Positions 30,213 to 38,470 of a stretch of 64,000 nucleotides of DNA are shown here, piece by piece. The position numbers and the translations under genes are program-made. Position 1 is the stretch's first letter; each line of letters starts with the position of its first letter. This DNA comes from CAVQKZ01 sp963837325 (GTDB taxonomy: Bacteria > Actinomycetota > Actinomycetes > Mycobacteriales > Jatrophihabitantaceae). The notes under the pieces are model-generated. The model worked only from the letters and a program-made list of their open reading frames with translations. It was not told the DNA's origin and searched no databases. The DNA lies in NCBI GenBank assembly GCA_963837325.1, contig CAWIMV010000001.1:2480001-2544000 (forward strand). The letters are read 5' to 3'.

Positions 30213-31769
30213 TCAACAGGCCTCGCAGAGCACCGCGGGCTCGCCGGCGAGCTCGAGCTCGAGGGCGGCCAGCTCGGCCGACCGGCGCAGTCGGGACAGC
30301 GCCGCGATCCGAACGACGGTCAGCACGACGCCGAGCAAGGACACGCCGACGGCGACCGCGATGGCTGTGGTCATGCCGGGCAGCAATTCCCCGGGCTTGG
30401 TTGCGGAGCTGCCGCGACCGGAGCCGAGGATCGCGGTGATCACCGCGAGGACAACGGCGCCGCCGATCTGGATGCTGGTGTTCACCAGTCCCGACGCCAG
30501 CCCTTGCTCGTTGTCGACCACGCCCGCCGTCGCCTGCGCGTTCACCGCCGGGAAGCACAGCGCGAAGCCGAGGCCCAGCAGCAGCATGGTCGGCAGCAGG
30601 AAGTTGACGTAGGACATGGACGGGCTCACGCGGAGGAACAGCGCGTATCCCGCGACGAACGAGCCGAGCCCCAGCAGGATGAGCACCGAGGTGTCCATCC
30701 GCTCCAGCAGCGCACCGATCTTGACCACGCTCGCGACCACGATGAGGCCGGCCGGCAGGAAGCCCATTGCCATTGCCAGCGGTGACCAACCCAGCGAGTT
30801 CTGCAGGTACAGCGTGACGACGAACTGGAAGGCCACGTAACTGCCGAACATCACGGCGCCGGACAGGTTGGCGTGCACCAGGGAAGCGGAGCGCAGGATG
30901 CCGAGGCGGATCAACGGCCGGGGGTGGCGGTTCTCGATCACGAGGAACGAGGCCATCAACGCCGCACTGAGCGCCAGCAGGCCAATGGTGGCCGGTGAGC
31001 CCCATCCCCGCCGCGGTGCCTCGACCACGGAGTACACGAGCACGAGCAGCGCGGCCGTGCTGGTGAACGCCCCGGCCAGGTCGAAGTGGCTGAGGGACAC
31101 CCGCTGCCGCTCGCCGTGCGGGATGACCCGCAGACCGGCGATGAGCAATGCGATGGCGACCGGCCCGGGCAGCAGGAACGTCATCCGCCAGCCAACCTCC
31201 GTCAGCAGGCCGCCGAAGATCAAGCCGGACGAGAAGCCACTTGCGCCGCAGACGGTGTAGATGCTCAGGGCTCGGTTGCGCGCCGGTCCCTCGGTGAACG
31301 TGGTGGTGATGATCGACAGGCCGGCGGGGACGGTGAACGCGGCCGCCGCGCCTTTCACGAACCGCAAGGCGATGAGAGCGGTGTCATTGCTGAGCCCGGC
31401 GCTGACGACCGACGCCACGCCGAACACGGCGACCGCGGTCAGGAACACCGGCCGACGGCCGACCAGGTCCGACACCCGCCCCCCGAGGAGCAGCAGTCCG
31501 CCGTAACCCAGCACATAGCCGCTGACGATCCATTGCAGTGAGCCGGCCTCGAGGTGCAGGTCCGATCCGATGGACGGCAGCGCGACGCCGACCATCGAGA
31601 TGTCGAGGCCGTCGAGGAACAGCGCGCCGCAGAGGACGACGAGCAGTCCCCAGATAGCGGGCGTCCAGGCGGTGCCGCGGACGACCGTGGCCGCCCGGCC
31701 GGAAAGTGGCTGCGCGACGGGGGACAGTGGAGTAGTAGGACGGACGAGGTCCGTGTCAGGAGAAGCCAT
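30213..31769 (-). CDS. MFS drug exporter, DHA2 (14-helix) family
   Basis: A 518-residue proton-driven exporter. The motif A-like loop GGRVSDLVGRRPVFL follows the second helix, and WIVSGYVLGYGGLLLLGG is typical of EmrB/QacA-like transporters. The substrate is unknown. ATG 31769 is chosen because the minus-strand promoter (TTGCAC 31804-31799, 16 bases, TAGACT 31782-31777) would start transcription at about 31770, giving a leaderless mRNA. The upstream in-frame ATG 31793 would lie inside that promoter. It is divergent from a MarR regulator. The C-terminus ends CEAC. Confidence 0.9.
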   Translation of the reverse strand: MASPDTDLVRPTTPLSPVAQPLSGRAATVVRGTAWTPAIWGLLVVLCGALFLDGLDISMVGVALPSIGSDLHLEAGSLQWIVSGYVLGYGGLLLLGGRVSDLVGRRPVFLTAVAVFGVASVVSAGLSNDTALIALRFVKGAAAAFTVPAGLSIITTTFTEGPARNRALSIYTVCGASGFSSGLIFGGLLTEVGWRMTFLLPGPVAIALLIAGLRVIPHGERQRVSLSHFDLAGAFTSTAALLVLVYSVVEAPRRGWGSPATIGLLALSAALMASFLVIENRHPRPLIRLGILRSASLVHANLSGAVMFGSYVAFQFVVTLYLQNSLGWSPLAMAMGFLPAGLIVVASVVKIGALLERMDTSVLILLGLGSFVAGYALFLRVSPSMSYVNFLLPTMLLLGLGFALCFPAVNAQATAGVVDNEQGLASGLVNTSIQIGGAVVLAVITAILGSGRGSSATKPGELLPGMTTAIAVAVGVSLLGVVLTVVRIAALSRLRRSAELAALELELAGEPAVLCEAC

Positions 31770-31776
31770 GGCGGCT

Positions 31777-31848
31777 AGTCTATGCATGTGCAACTAATGT
31801 GCAAGACAATTTTGTGGCGGCATATTGTGCAGGTGCATGTGTTATAGT
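31777..31848. promoter_or_regulatory. Divergent promoter and MarR operator region
   Basis: The minus-strand promoter is TTGCAC-N16-TAGACT. A plus-strand -10 TATAGT (31843-31848) lies six bases before the GTG of the regulator. Two sites of the form TGCA-NN-TGCA (31783-31792 and 31828-31837) bracket the region and are candidate binding sites for the regulator. Confidence 0.6.
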
Positions 31849-31854
31849 GCGGGC

Positions 31855-32265
31855 GTGGGAAAGCTCAACGCCGACGATGATCTGGCACGGGCCTGGCACG
31901 AGCTCATGGGCCGCTACCAGCGCGTCACCTGCACCCTCGACCGCGAACTGCAGGCCACGCACGGCATCACGGCCAGCGACTTCGAGGTTCTGCAGCAGCT
32001 GTACGCGGCACCCGAGCGCTCCCAGCGCATGCACGATCTCGGCCAGAACGTCCATCTGACCCAGAGCGCGCTGTCACGCCTCGTCGCCCGCCTCGAGCGC
32101 GACGGCCTGGTCGAGCGCTGCATGTGCACCGAGGACCGCCGCTCGGTCTGGACGTCCATCACGCCCGCGGGCATGGAGCGCTACCTCGCCGCCCGGCCGA
32201 CCCAGCGGGCCATCCTGCGTGAGCACGCCGGTGGCTGCCTCGACCCGTTCGTCACAGTCTCCTGA
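31855..32265 (+). CDS. MarR-family regulator of the adjacent exporter
   Basis: A 136-residue winged-helix protein. The recognition part is HDLGQNVHLTQSALSRLVARLERDGLVER, followed by the wing MCTEDRRSVWTSITPAGMERY. It carries clustered cysteines (RCMC and GGC), which would allow thiol-based sensing, although this is inference. The GTG start lies six bases after a TATAGT -10 box, so the message is probably leaderless. It is divergent from the exporter it likely represses. It converges on mtnP with one base between stops. Confidence 0.9.
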   Translation: MGKLNADDDLARAWHELMGRYQRVTCTLDRELQATHGITASDFEVLQQLYAAPERSQRMHDLGQNVHLTQSALSRLVARLERDGLVERCMCTEDRRSVWTSITPAGMERYLAARPTQRAILREHAGGCLDPFVTVS

Positions 32266-32266
32266 A

Positions 32267-33064
32267 TCAGGGCAGTTCGAAGGATGCCGGCAGCGCCGCG
32301 GTGTCGGCGCACCGGCAGTCGCCCTGCTCATCCGGCAATGCGGCGAGGGTCGCGACGAGTAGCTCGCGCAGCCGGGGCAGGTTGGCCGCGAACGCCGCGA
32401 GTACCTCCTCATGGGTCACGCCCTGTCCGGCTTCCACTCCGGCGTCGAGATCGGTGACGAGGGCGAGCGTCGTATAACACAGCGCCAGCTCGCGGGCCAG
32501 GCACGCCTCCGGCATGGCGGTCATCCCGATGATCGCCCAACCGTGAGACTGGAACTCCGACGATTCGGCCCGCGAGGAGAATCGCGGACCGTTCACGACC
32601 ACCAGCGTCCCGCCGTCGGTGACCGGCTGACCCGCGCCGAGAGCCGCCCGCCGGCCGCGCGGGCAGTACGGGTCGGCGAAGGAAACGTGTCCGACGCCCT
32701 GCCCGCTGTCGAAGTAGGTCTGCGCGCGGCCATGCGTGCGATCAGCGATCTGGTCGGGCACGACCAGCGTCCCGGTCGGCAACGCGAGGCGCAGGGACCC
32801 CACCGCCGACAGTGAGACCACCTGCCGTACGCCCAGCGAGCGCAGTGCCCACAGATTGGCCTGGTACGGGACGATGTGCGGCGCGAAGCGGTGGTCGGCG
32901 CCGTGCCGAGGCAGGAAGGCCACCGGCCGTTCGGCCAGGGTGCCGACGGTGATCGCATCGCTCGGTTCGCCGTAGGGCGTCGCGACCTTGCGCTGCTCGG
33001 CCGCGTCGAGCAGCGAGTAGAAGCCGGAGCCGCCGATTACGCCCACCAACTCTTCGGAAACCAT
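32267..33064 (-). CDS. mtnP: S-methyl-5-thioadenosine phosphorylase
   Basis: A 265-residue purine nucleoside phosphorylase-fold enzyme that splits methylthioadenosine to adenine and 5-methylthioribose-1-phosphate for methionine salvage. GVIGGSGFY (residues 8-16) binds phosphate, and FLPRHGADHRFAPHIVPYQANLWAL and IIGMTAMPEACLARELALCY are hallmark blocks. It is slightly short in the region after PYC. A second, PunA-type phosphorylase is encoded at 55 kb. Confidence 0.87.
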   Translation of the reverse strand: MVSEELVGVIGGSGFYSLLDAAEQRKVATPYGEPSDAITVGTLAERPVAFLPRHGADHRFAPHIVPYQANLWALRSLGVRQVVSLSAVGSLRLALPTGTLVVPDQIADRTHGRAQTYFDSGQGVGHVSFADPYCPRGRRAALGAGQPVTDGGTLVVVNGPRFSSRAESSEFQSHGWAIIGMTAMPEACLARELALCYTTLALVTDLDAGVEAGQGVTHEEVLAAFAANLPRLRELLVATLAALPDEQGDCRCADTAALPASFELP

Positions 33065-33153
33065 GCCCCGACGCTAGCGGCCGCGGCCCGGGCCGCAGCC
33101 GCGGCTGGTACAAAGGCGGGGACGGATCGGCCGACCAGCCAGGGAGAGCCACC

Positions 33154-34299
33154 ATGCTGCGCAAGCATTTCGACGCCGACCACGAGGCGTTCGCCGAAGC
33201 CTTCCGGGCCTTCGCCGACAAGACCATCGTGCCGAATTACCTGGACTGGGAACGCGCCGGTATCACGCCGCGCGAGGTATTCACCGAGGCCGGCAAGAGC
33301 GGCTTCCTCGGCATGCAGGTGCCCGAGGAGTACGGCGGCGGCGGCGTCGAGGATTTCCGGTTCAACCAGGCATTGGACGAACAGGTCGCGCTGGCCGGAA
33401 TCACCGGCTCGGGTCTCGGGATCACGCTGCACAACGACACCTGCCTGCCCTACTTCCTCACGTACTGCAACGAGGAGCAGAAGCAGCGCTGGCTGCCCGG
33501 GATCGTCTCTGGCGAGCTGATCACGGCGGTGGCGATGACCGAGCCGGGAGCGGGCTCCGATCTGTCCGGCATCCGCACCAGCGCCCGGCGCGACGGTGAG
33601 CACTACGTGGTGAACGGGTCCAAGACCTTCATCACCAACGGCATCAATGCCGACCTCATCATCACCGCGGTGCGCACCGGCGAGGACCGGCACAAGGGCA
33701 TGTCATTGCTCATCCTCGAACGCGGGATGGCCGGCTTCGAACGCGGTCGCAACCTCGACAAGCTCGGGCTGCACAGCCAGGACACCGCCGAGCTGTCGTT
33801 CACTGATGTGCGGGTCCCGGTCGCCAACCTGCTCGGCACCGAGGGCGACGGCTTCGCGCAATTGGTGAAGAAGCTGCCGCAGGAACGCATGTCGATCGCA
33901 GTGTCTGCGGTTGCCGAGGCTCGGGCCGCATTCGACAACACGCTGCGCTATGTCCAGGAGCGCAAGGCCTTCAACGCCACGATCGGCTCCTTCCAGAACA
34001 CGAAGTTCGTCCTGGCGGAAATTGTCACCGAGATCGACATCGCGCAGACCTTCGTGGATCGGTGCGTCGACCTGCTCAATGCCGGAGAACTCGACGTCGC
34101 CGACGCGGCCAAGGCCAAGTGGTGGTGCACCGAACTGCAGGGCCGGGTGATCGACCGCTGCCTGCAGCTGCACGGCGGGTACGGCTACATGACCGAGTAC
34201 CCGGTGTCGCGCGCGTACGCCGACGCCCGAGTGACGCGGATCTACGGGGGCACGACCGAGATCATGAAGGGCGTCGTCTCGAAGTCGCTCGGCCTGTGA
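33154..34299 (+). CDS. Acyl-CoA dehydrogenase
   Basis: A 381-residue FAD-dependent acyl-CoA dehydrogenase. AMTEPGAGSDLSGIRTSARR is the FAD/substrate segment. GSKTFITNGINADLIITAVRT and LHGGYGYMTEYPVSRAYADARVTRIYGGTTEIMKG cover the C-terminal helical domain, where the catalytic Glu of long-chain-type enzymes (IYGGTTEI) is present. The acyl specificity cannot be read from the sequence. An AGGGAG ribosome binding site precedes the ATG. The stop overlaps the start of maf (GTGA), so the two are coupled. Confidence 0.9.
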   Translation: MLRKHFDADHEAFAEAFRAFADKTIVPNYLDWERAGITPREVFTEAGKSGFLGMQVPEEYGGGGVEDFRFNQALDEQVALAGITGSGLGITLHNDTCLPYFLTYCNEEQKQRWLPGIVSGELITAVAMTEPGAGSDLSGIRTSARRDGEHYVVNGSKTFITNGINADLIITAVRTGEDRHKGMSLLILERGMAGFERGRNLDKLGLHSQDTAELSFTDVRVPVANLLGTEGDGFAQLVKKLPQERMSIAVSAVAEARAAFDNTLRYVQERKAFNATIGSFQNTKFVLAEIVTEIDIAQTFVDRCVDLLNAGELDVADAAKAKWWCTELQGRVIDRCLQLHGGYGYMTEYPVSRAYADARVTRIYGGTTEIMKGVVSKSLGL

Positions 34300-34898
34300 C
34301 GATCCGCTTCGTCCTGGCTTCGGCGTCACCGGCGCGTCGACAGACGCTGATCAACGCCGGCGTCATCCCCGAGGTAATCGTCAGCGGCGTGGACGAGTCG
34401 GCGATCACGGCCGAGACCCCGTCCGCGCTTGTGCAGGAACTGGCGAACGCGAAGGCCAATGTGGTGAACAAGCAGTTGCGCGGAGAAGTGCTCGTCCTGG
34501 GCTGCGACTCGCTGCTCGAACTCGACGGTGTCGCGGTTGGCAAACCGGGCACGATCGAGGCGGCCATCGATCAGTGGCGGCGAATGCGCGGCAAGTACGG
34601 CAGTCTGCACACCGGGCACTGCCTGATCGACCACGCCGCCGGCCGGGTTGCCCTGGCGACGCTTTCGACGGTCGTGGAGTTCGCCGACGTCACTGACGAG
34701 GAGATCGAGATCTACTGTCGCAGCGGAGAACCGTCGAACGTGGCCGGCGCGTTCACGATCGACGGCTTCGGCGGTTGGTTCGTCAACGGCGTCAACGGCG
34801 ATCACCACAACGTTGTCGGGCTGTCGTTGCCGTTGCTGCGTCGGCTGCTGGCCGAACTGAACTTCGGGCTGCCCGACATCGGGTACCCCGCGTTTTGA
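34296..34898 (+). CDS. maf: Maf-family nucleoside triphosphate pyrophosphatase
   Basis: A 200-residue Maf protein that hydrolyses non-canonical or excess NTPs to NMP and pyrophosphate. The N-terminal substrate loop is FVLASASPARRQTL, CDSLLELDGVAVGKPGT is the metal site and SNVAGAFTIDGFGGWFVNGVNGDHHNVVGL is the C-terminal signature. GTG 34296 overlaps the dehydrogenase stop. The longer frame from 34062 is a shadow of that gene. Maf near the acc genes is conserved in actinobacteria. Confidence 0.9.
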   Translation: MTIRFVLASASPARRQTLINAGVIPEVIVSGVDESAITAETPSALVQELANAKANVVNKQLRGEVLVLGCDSLLELDGVAVGKPGTIEAAIDQWRRMRGKYGSLHTGHCLIDHAAGRVALATLSTVVEFADVTDEEIEIYCRSGEPSNVAGAFTIDGFGGWFVNGVNGDHHNVVGLSLPLLRRLLAELNFGLPDIGYPAF

Positions 34899-34901
34899 GC
34901 T

Positions 34902-34939
34902 GCCGCGGCGGCCGGCTCCCCCAGGCCGACCGCCGCGGC
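34902..34939. terminator. Bidirectional terminator hairpin between maf and the beta-helix gene
   Basis: GCCGCGGCGG (34902-34911) and CCGCCGCGGC (34930-34939) form a perfect 10-bp GC stem between two convergent stop codons. Confidence 0.75.
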
Positions 34940-34945
34940 CTTGCG

Positions 34946-36070
34946 TCAGCCGCCGTAGTTGGCGACGCTGCCGAAGCGCGTGTGCACGTTCCGGAACTCG
35001 TTGTGCGTCCGACCGATCACGGTGACCGGTCCGGCGGTGAAGATGCCGTAGTGGTTGTTGGAGATGCGGTTGCCGACAATGATGATCTTCAGTCGGCTGA
35101 CGTCGCCGAGGTAGATGCCGGTTGTCTTGAGATCGGCGAAGTCGGTACGGACGTTGTTCGTCCCGATCTGGTTGAACGCAACCAAGTTGCCACTGAAGTT
35201 CAAGTTCGGCGCGTGCGCGTGCAACGCCACCCCACCGTGCCCGTTGCCGTTGAACCGGTTGAAGGCGACCGTGTTGTTGTAGACGCCTCCCGAGCCACCG
35301 GCCAGGATGATCCCGCTACCCGACGAGGCGTTGGGCGCCGACGGCGTACCCAGCCCGTTGCGATCGGCCACGTTGCCGATGATCTTGTTACCGAAGATTC
35401 CGCTGCCGGTGTGATCGGCGAGCACGAGGCCACAGCCACCCGGGTTGTCATTCGCGAGGTTGTGTCGCACCAGGTTGTACGACGAAGGTGCGCCGAGATC
35501 GTTCGCCATGTTGACGCCGATCCCGTTGTGGGAGGCGTTGTTGCCGCTCACCAGCGAGTGCGACGAGCTGTTCACATCGATGCCCGCACCGGCATTGTGG
35601 GCGGTGACGTTGTCGAGGATTTTCACGTGGTTGGCGGCCTTAGGCACACCGCGGATGAATCCGGCGGTGATGATGCCGTCGGCCGGACTGTCCGGAGCGT
35701 CGGCGTTCATCACCTTCAGGCCGCGCACCGTCGACCAGGACGCGGCGATACCGACACCGTACGGCTGGTGCTTCGCGTCGATGACTGCGCCGTGTCGACC
35801 CTCGAGGTCGATGCGCCGGGCGATGGTGACGCCTTCGTGGTACGTGCCGGCGCACACGACGACGGTGCCGCCGGTCCGGACGGCATTCACTGCGGCTTGG
35901 ACCGAGTGGTAGGCCGCGTGCCGACAGTGCCAGTTGGTGGAGTGGTTGGCGCGCGGAGCCACGTACAGCTTGCTTGGTGACGCTTGGGCCCCACCGGCCG
36001 CGGCCATTGCCACGGCGAAGCCGCCGCACGTGGCGGCAACGGTGAGAAGAGACGTGATCGAACGACGCAT
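34946..36070 (-). CDS. Secreted parallel beta-helix protein
   Basis: A 374-residue exported protein. A Sec signal (RRSITSLLTVAATCGGFAVA) ends near AQASP. About ten turns of a right-handed beta-helix follow, rich in Asn/Gly/Val (e.g. NVTAHNAGAGIDV, VSGNNASHNGIGVNM, FGNKIIGNVADRNGL, VAFNRFNGNGHGGVAL), typical of NosD/pectate-lyase-like folds. No catalytic pectinase motif is apparent, so a polysaccharide-binding or lyase role is only a guess. Three Cys occur in the mature part. It converges on maf and has a long, AT-richer upstream region. Confidence 0.82.
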   Translation of the reverse strand: MRRSITSLLTVAATCGGFAVAMAAAGGAQASPSKLYVAPRANHSTNWHCRHAAYHSVQAAVNAVRTGGTVVVCAGTYHEGVTIARRIDLEGRHGAVIDAKHQPYGVGIAASWSTVRGLKVMNADAPDSPADGIITAGFIRGVPKAANHVKILDNVTAHNAGAGIDVNSSSHSLVSGNNASHNGIGVNMANDLGAPSSYNLVRHNLANDNPGGCGLVLADHTGSGIFGNKIIGNVADRNGLGTPSAPNASSGSGIILAGGSGGVYNNTVAFNRFNGNGHGGVALHAHAPNLNFSGNLVAFNQIGTNNVRTDFADLKTTGIYLGDVSRLKIIIVGNRISNNHYGIFTAGPVTVIGRTHNEFRNVHTRFGSVANYGG

Positions 36071-36453
36071 GTAGAACCCCCGATGAGTACGTCGGATGAC
36101 GAACGGCGCGACGTTAACATCAATTCCACGGGTGCGAGAAGGGTGTTAACACACGGGTTTGCGGGAGGGTGGCGCGCAATTCCGGCCTTTATGCAACAAA
36201 GCGCGCTGGCCGTTGGAAATGAAAAGCGTTGCGGTCTATTTGCACGGAGCGCGCGGGATTTCTGTCGTGGGTGAAAAGCGAAAAATGCGGCGGCGACGGA
36301 GGGATTGGGCGGTCGGTCTGGTCCGCACTGCCGGCTCGCGAGTGGGTGCGATCACCTTACGAGATAACGGGAGGTGCTTGTACTGCAAACCGCACATCGC
36401 TACCGCAAGGAACCCGCCACCTATCGATCGACCACACCACCGACCCCTGACGG
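36071..36453. other. Noncoding region upstream of the beta-helix gene
   Basis: I see no gene in these 383 bases. GC content drops compared with the flanks. GTGTTAACAC (36143-36152) is a perfect palindrome, and a related CGTTAACAT lies at 36112-36120, closer to the beta-helix start. These may be operators of that gene. No riboswitch class was recognised. Confidence 0.5.
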
Positions 36454-36948
36454 TCAGGGCCGGCTGACCTCGCTCAACTGATCGAGCGGTAGTGGGCCGC
36501 GGCTCAGGACGGTGCGAATCGCGAACGTGCTGCGCGCGTCGGTGACCGATCCAATTGCGAGGATCTCGTCGAGCAGCAAGCGCTCGTACGCAGCGAGGTT
36601 GGGAACCACGGCTTCGACCAGGAAGTCGGCCTCGCCGGAGACGACGTGACAGGCGATGACCGCGGAGATTGCGGTTAATGCCGTCTCGATGCGCTGCGAC
36701 GTCTCGCGGGAGTGCTGGTCGACCCGGAGGGTGATGAACACGGTCAGGCCGAGGCCCGAACGCTCGCGGTCAAGTTCGGCGCGATAGCCGGAGATGATGC
36801 CGTCGGCCTCCAGCGCCTTGGTGCGACGAAGGCAGGACGAGGGCGACAGGGACACCGCCTCGGCAAGGTCGACATTGGCCATTCGGCCGTCGCGTTGCAG
36901 GTGAGCGAGGATGGTTCGATCTGTCTTGTCGTATCCGTTATCTGGCAT
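36454..36948 (-). CDS. Lrp/AsnC-family transcriptional regulator
   Basis: A 164-residue feast/famine regulator. The N-terminal helix-turn-helix is ANVDLAEAVSLSPSSCLRRTKALEADGII, followed by a RAM/ACT-like effector domain (residues about 70-145, LTVFITLRVDQHSRE and VSGEADFLVEAVVPN) that senses an amino acid. It is divergent from an amino-acid permease gene with 106 bases between, the common arrangement for local Lrp control of an exporter. The spacer holds an AT-rich near-palindrome GAGCAATATTTGCC. Confidence 0.92.
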   Translation of the reverse strand: MPDNGYDKTDRTILAHLQRDGRMANVDLAEAVSLSPSSCLRRTKALEADGIISGYRAELDRERSGLGLTVFITLRVDQHSRETSQRIETALTAISAVIACHVVSGEADFLVEAVVPNLAAYERLLLDEILAIGSVTDARSTFAIRTVLSRGPLPLDQLSEVSRP

Positions 36949-37054
36949 GATCTGCAGCGTAGCTGGTGATACACCGCACAGCGTTGCACCGTAGGGGCCA
37001 TACGGAGCAATATTTGCCAGCGCGTGCCAGAGCGATTCCCGCAGGCTTTACGGC

Positions 37055-38470
37055 ATGACGACGACACCGCCACTGTCCACGACCCGGGGCGCCGCGCTCT
37101 ATATCGGCGCGCTGCTCGGGCCCAGCCTGCTGCTGCTTCCGGGGCTGGCCGCCGCGCTCGCCGGACCGGCTTCGATCGTGGCCTGGCTCGGGCTGTTGAT
37201 CCTCTCCGGGCTGTTGGCGCGGGTGTTCACCGACCTCGGGACCCGCATCCCGAGCGGCGGCATCGCGGCCTACGCCGCGGCCGGCCTCGGGGTCCGGGCC
37301 GGCCGGGCGACCGGCTGGTGCTTCCTGGCCGGCGTCATATGTGGCGCTCCGGTGGTGTGCCTGATCGGCGGTTCGTACGTCGAGGAACTGCTCGGCGGTG
37401 GCCGCACCGTGAGCCTGACCGCGGGAGCGTTGCTTCTGACGCTCGTCATCGCACTCACGCTGGGCGGTGCCCGCACGACGACAACGACCCAGCTGGCGCT
37501 CGTCGGCGTGCTGGTCACGCTCGTCGTCATCGCGGTCTGCGGGTCACTACCGGTCGCGCGGCTGAGCAACTGGACACCGTTCGCGCCGCACGGCGTGGCG
37601 TCGATCGGCAGTGCGGCTTCCGTCCTGGCGCTGTCCTTCGTCGGCTGGGAGGCGATCGCGCCGTTGACGGCCCGCTTGGGTGATCCGCAGCGCCAGCTGC
37701 CGCGCGTCATCGGTATCGCCTTCACGGTGACGGCGGTCATCTACCTTGCGCTGGCCGGCGCGACGATCGCCGTCCTCGGCGCTGACGCCGGCAGCGCGGT
37801 GCCACTCGCCGCGTTGCTGCAGGTGGCCGTCGGGGCCGCCGGTCCGGCCATCGCAGCCGCGGCCGCGGTCGTGCTAACCCTCGCCGCCACCAACGCGTAC
37901 CTGTCCGGAGCCGGCGCCCTCGTCGCCGAACTGCGCACGGCGCGAACGGGTACTCCGCCGGCGCGCCGCTCCCTGCTCCTGCAGTTCGCCATCGCGACCA
38001 GCGGCGCGGCGGTCTTCGGCGGGGCAGCGACCGGCCTGATCAGCACCGCGCAGCTGGTCATGGTGCCGACGACGTTGTTCCTCACCGTCTATCTCGCCTG
38101 CACCGCCGCGGCCGCACGCATCTTCGCGGGCGCGGCCCGCCTGATCGCCGCAATCGCCGGCCTGACCGTGCTGGCCGTCCTCGCCTTCAGCGGTTGGGCC
38201 CTGATCGTCGCGATGCTCGTCGTGCTCGCGGCGCTACTCGCGCGTGGACCGGTCACCGAGGGTCGCTCGCACCGCCGCCAGGCGGGCCCGGCGCCACTCG
38301 GCGTAGCGATCGGCCGCAACGGTGCGCTCGACCTGCGACAGCACAGCGACCACGGCGGCGAGTTCCTCGGCCGTCGCGTTGCCGCGCACGCGGACGCCCA
38401 CCGTCATGTCGGGGGCACCCCATGCCGCTTGGCCGCGACGTGCCGGGATTTGCCGACGAGGACGGCATAG
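37055..38470 (+). CDS. APC-superfamily amino-acid permease
   Basis: A 471-residue transporter with about 12 membrane helices to residue 400. ALYIGALLGPSLLLLPGLAAALAGPAS resembles the first helix of YjeH/APC-type transporters. The Lrp neighbour suggests amino-acid export. The last 75 residues are hydrophilic and read antisense through accE and into accD, with a 237-base convergent overlap. Nothing in that tail looks conserved, so a lost stop codon or read-through extension is likely. Confidence 0.85.
   Translation: MTTTPPLSTTRGAALYIGALLGPSLLLLPGLAAALAGPASIVAWLGLLILSGLLARVFTDLGTRIPSGGIAAYAAAGLGVRAGRATGWCFLAGVICGAPVVCLIGGSYVEELLGGGRTVSLTAGALLLTLVIALTLGGARTTTTTQLALVGVLVTLVVIAVCGSLPVARLSNWTPFAPHGVASIGSAASVLALSFVGWEAIAPLTARLGDPQRQLPRVIGIAFTVTAVIYLALAGATIAVLGADAGSAVPLAALLQVAVGAAGPAIAAAAAVVLTLAATNAYLSGAGALVAELRTARTGTPPARRSLLLQFAIATSGAAVFGGAATGLISTAQLVMVPTTLFLTVYLACTAAAARIFAGAARLIAAIAGLTVLAVLAFSGWALIVAMLVVLAALLARGPVTEGRSHRRQAGPAPLGVAIGRNGALDLRQHSDHGGEFLGRRVAAHADAHRHVGGTPCRLAATCRDLPTRTA
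38234..38407 (-). CDS. Second acyl-CoA carboxylase epsilon-type subunit
   Basis: A 57-residue protein, VRVRGNATAEELAAVVAVLSQV, sharing the RGNAT.EELAAVVA helix of AccE-like epsilon subunits and then YAEWRRARLAAVRATLG. ATG 38407 overlaps the stop of the carboxylase gene (ATGA). It is easily missed because it lies opposite the end of the permease frame. It probably binds the carboxyltransferase encoded just upstream. Confidence 0.8.
   Translation of the reverse strand: MTVGVRVRGNATAEELAAVVAVLSQVERTVAADRYAEWRRARLAAVRATLGDRSTRE

Noticed and set aside
34775..35980. A 401-codon plus-strand frame over the beta-helix gene
   Set aside because: It is antisense to a protein with a signal peptide and regular beta-helix repeats. 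The frame itself has no structure.
36071..36453. A c-di-AMP or cobalamin riboswitch ahead of the beta-helix gene
   Set aside because: I could not match the conserved core motifs of either class. Only AT-rich palindromes were found.
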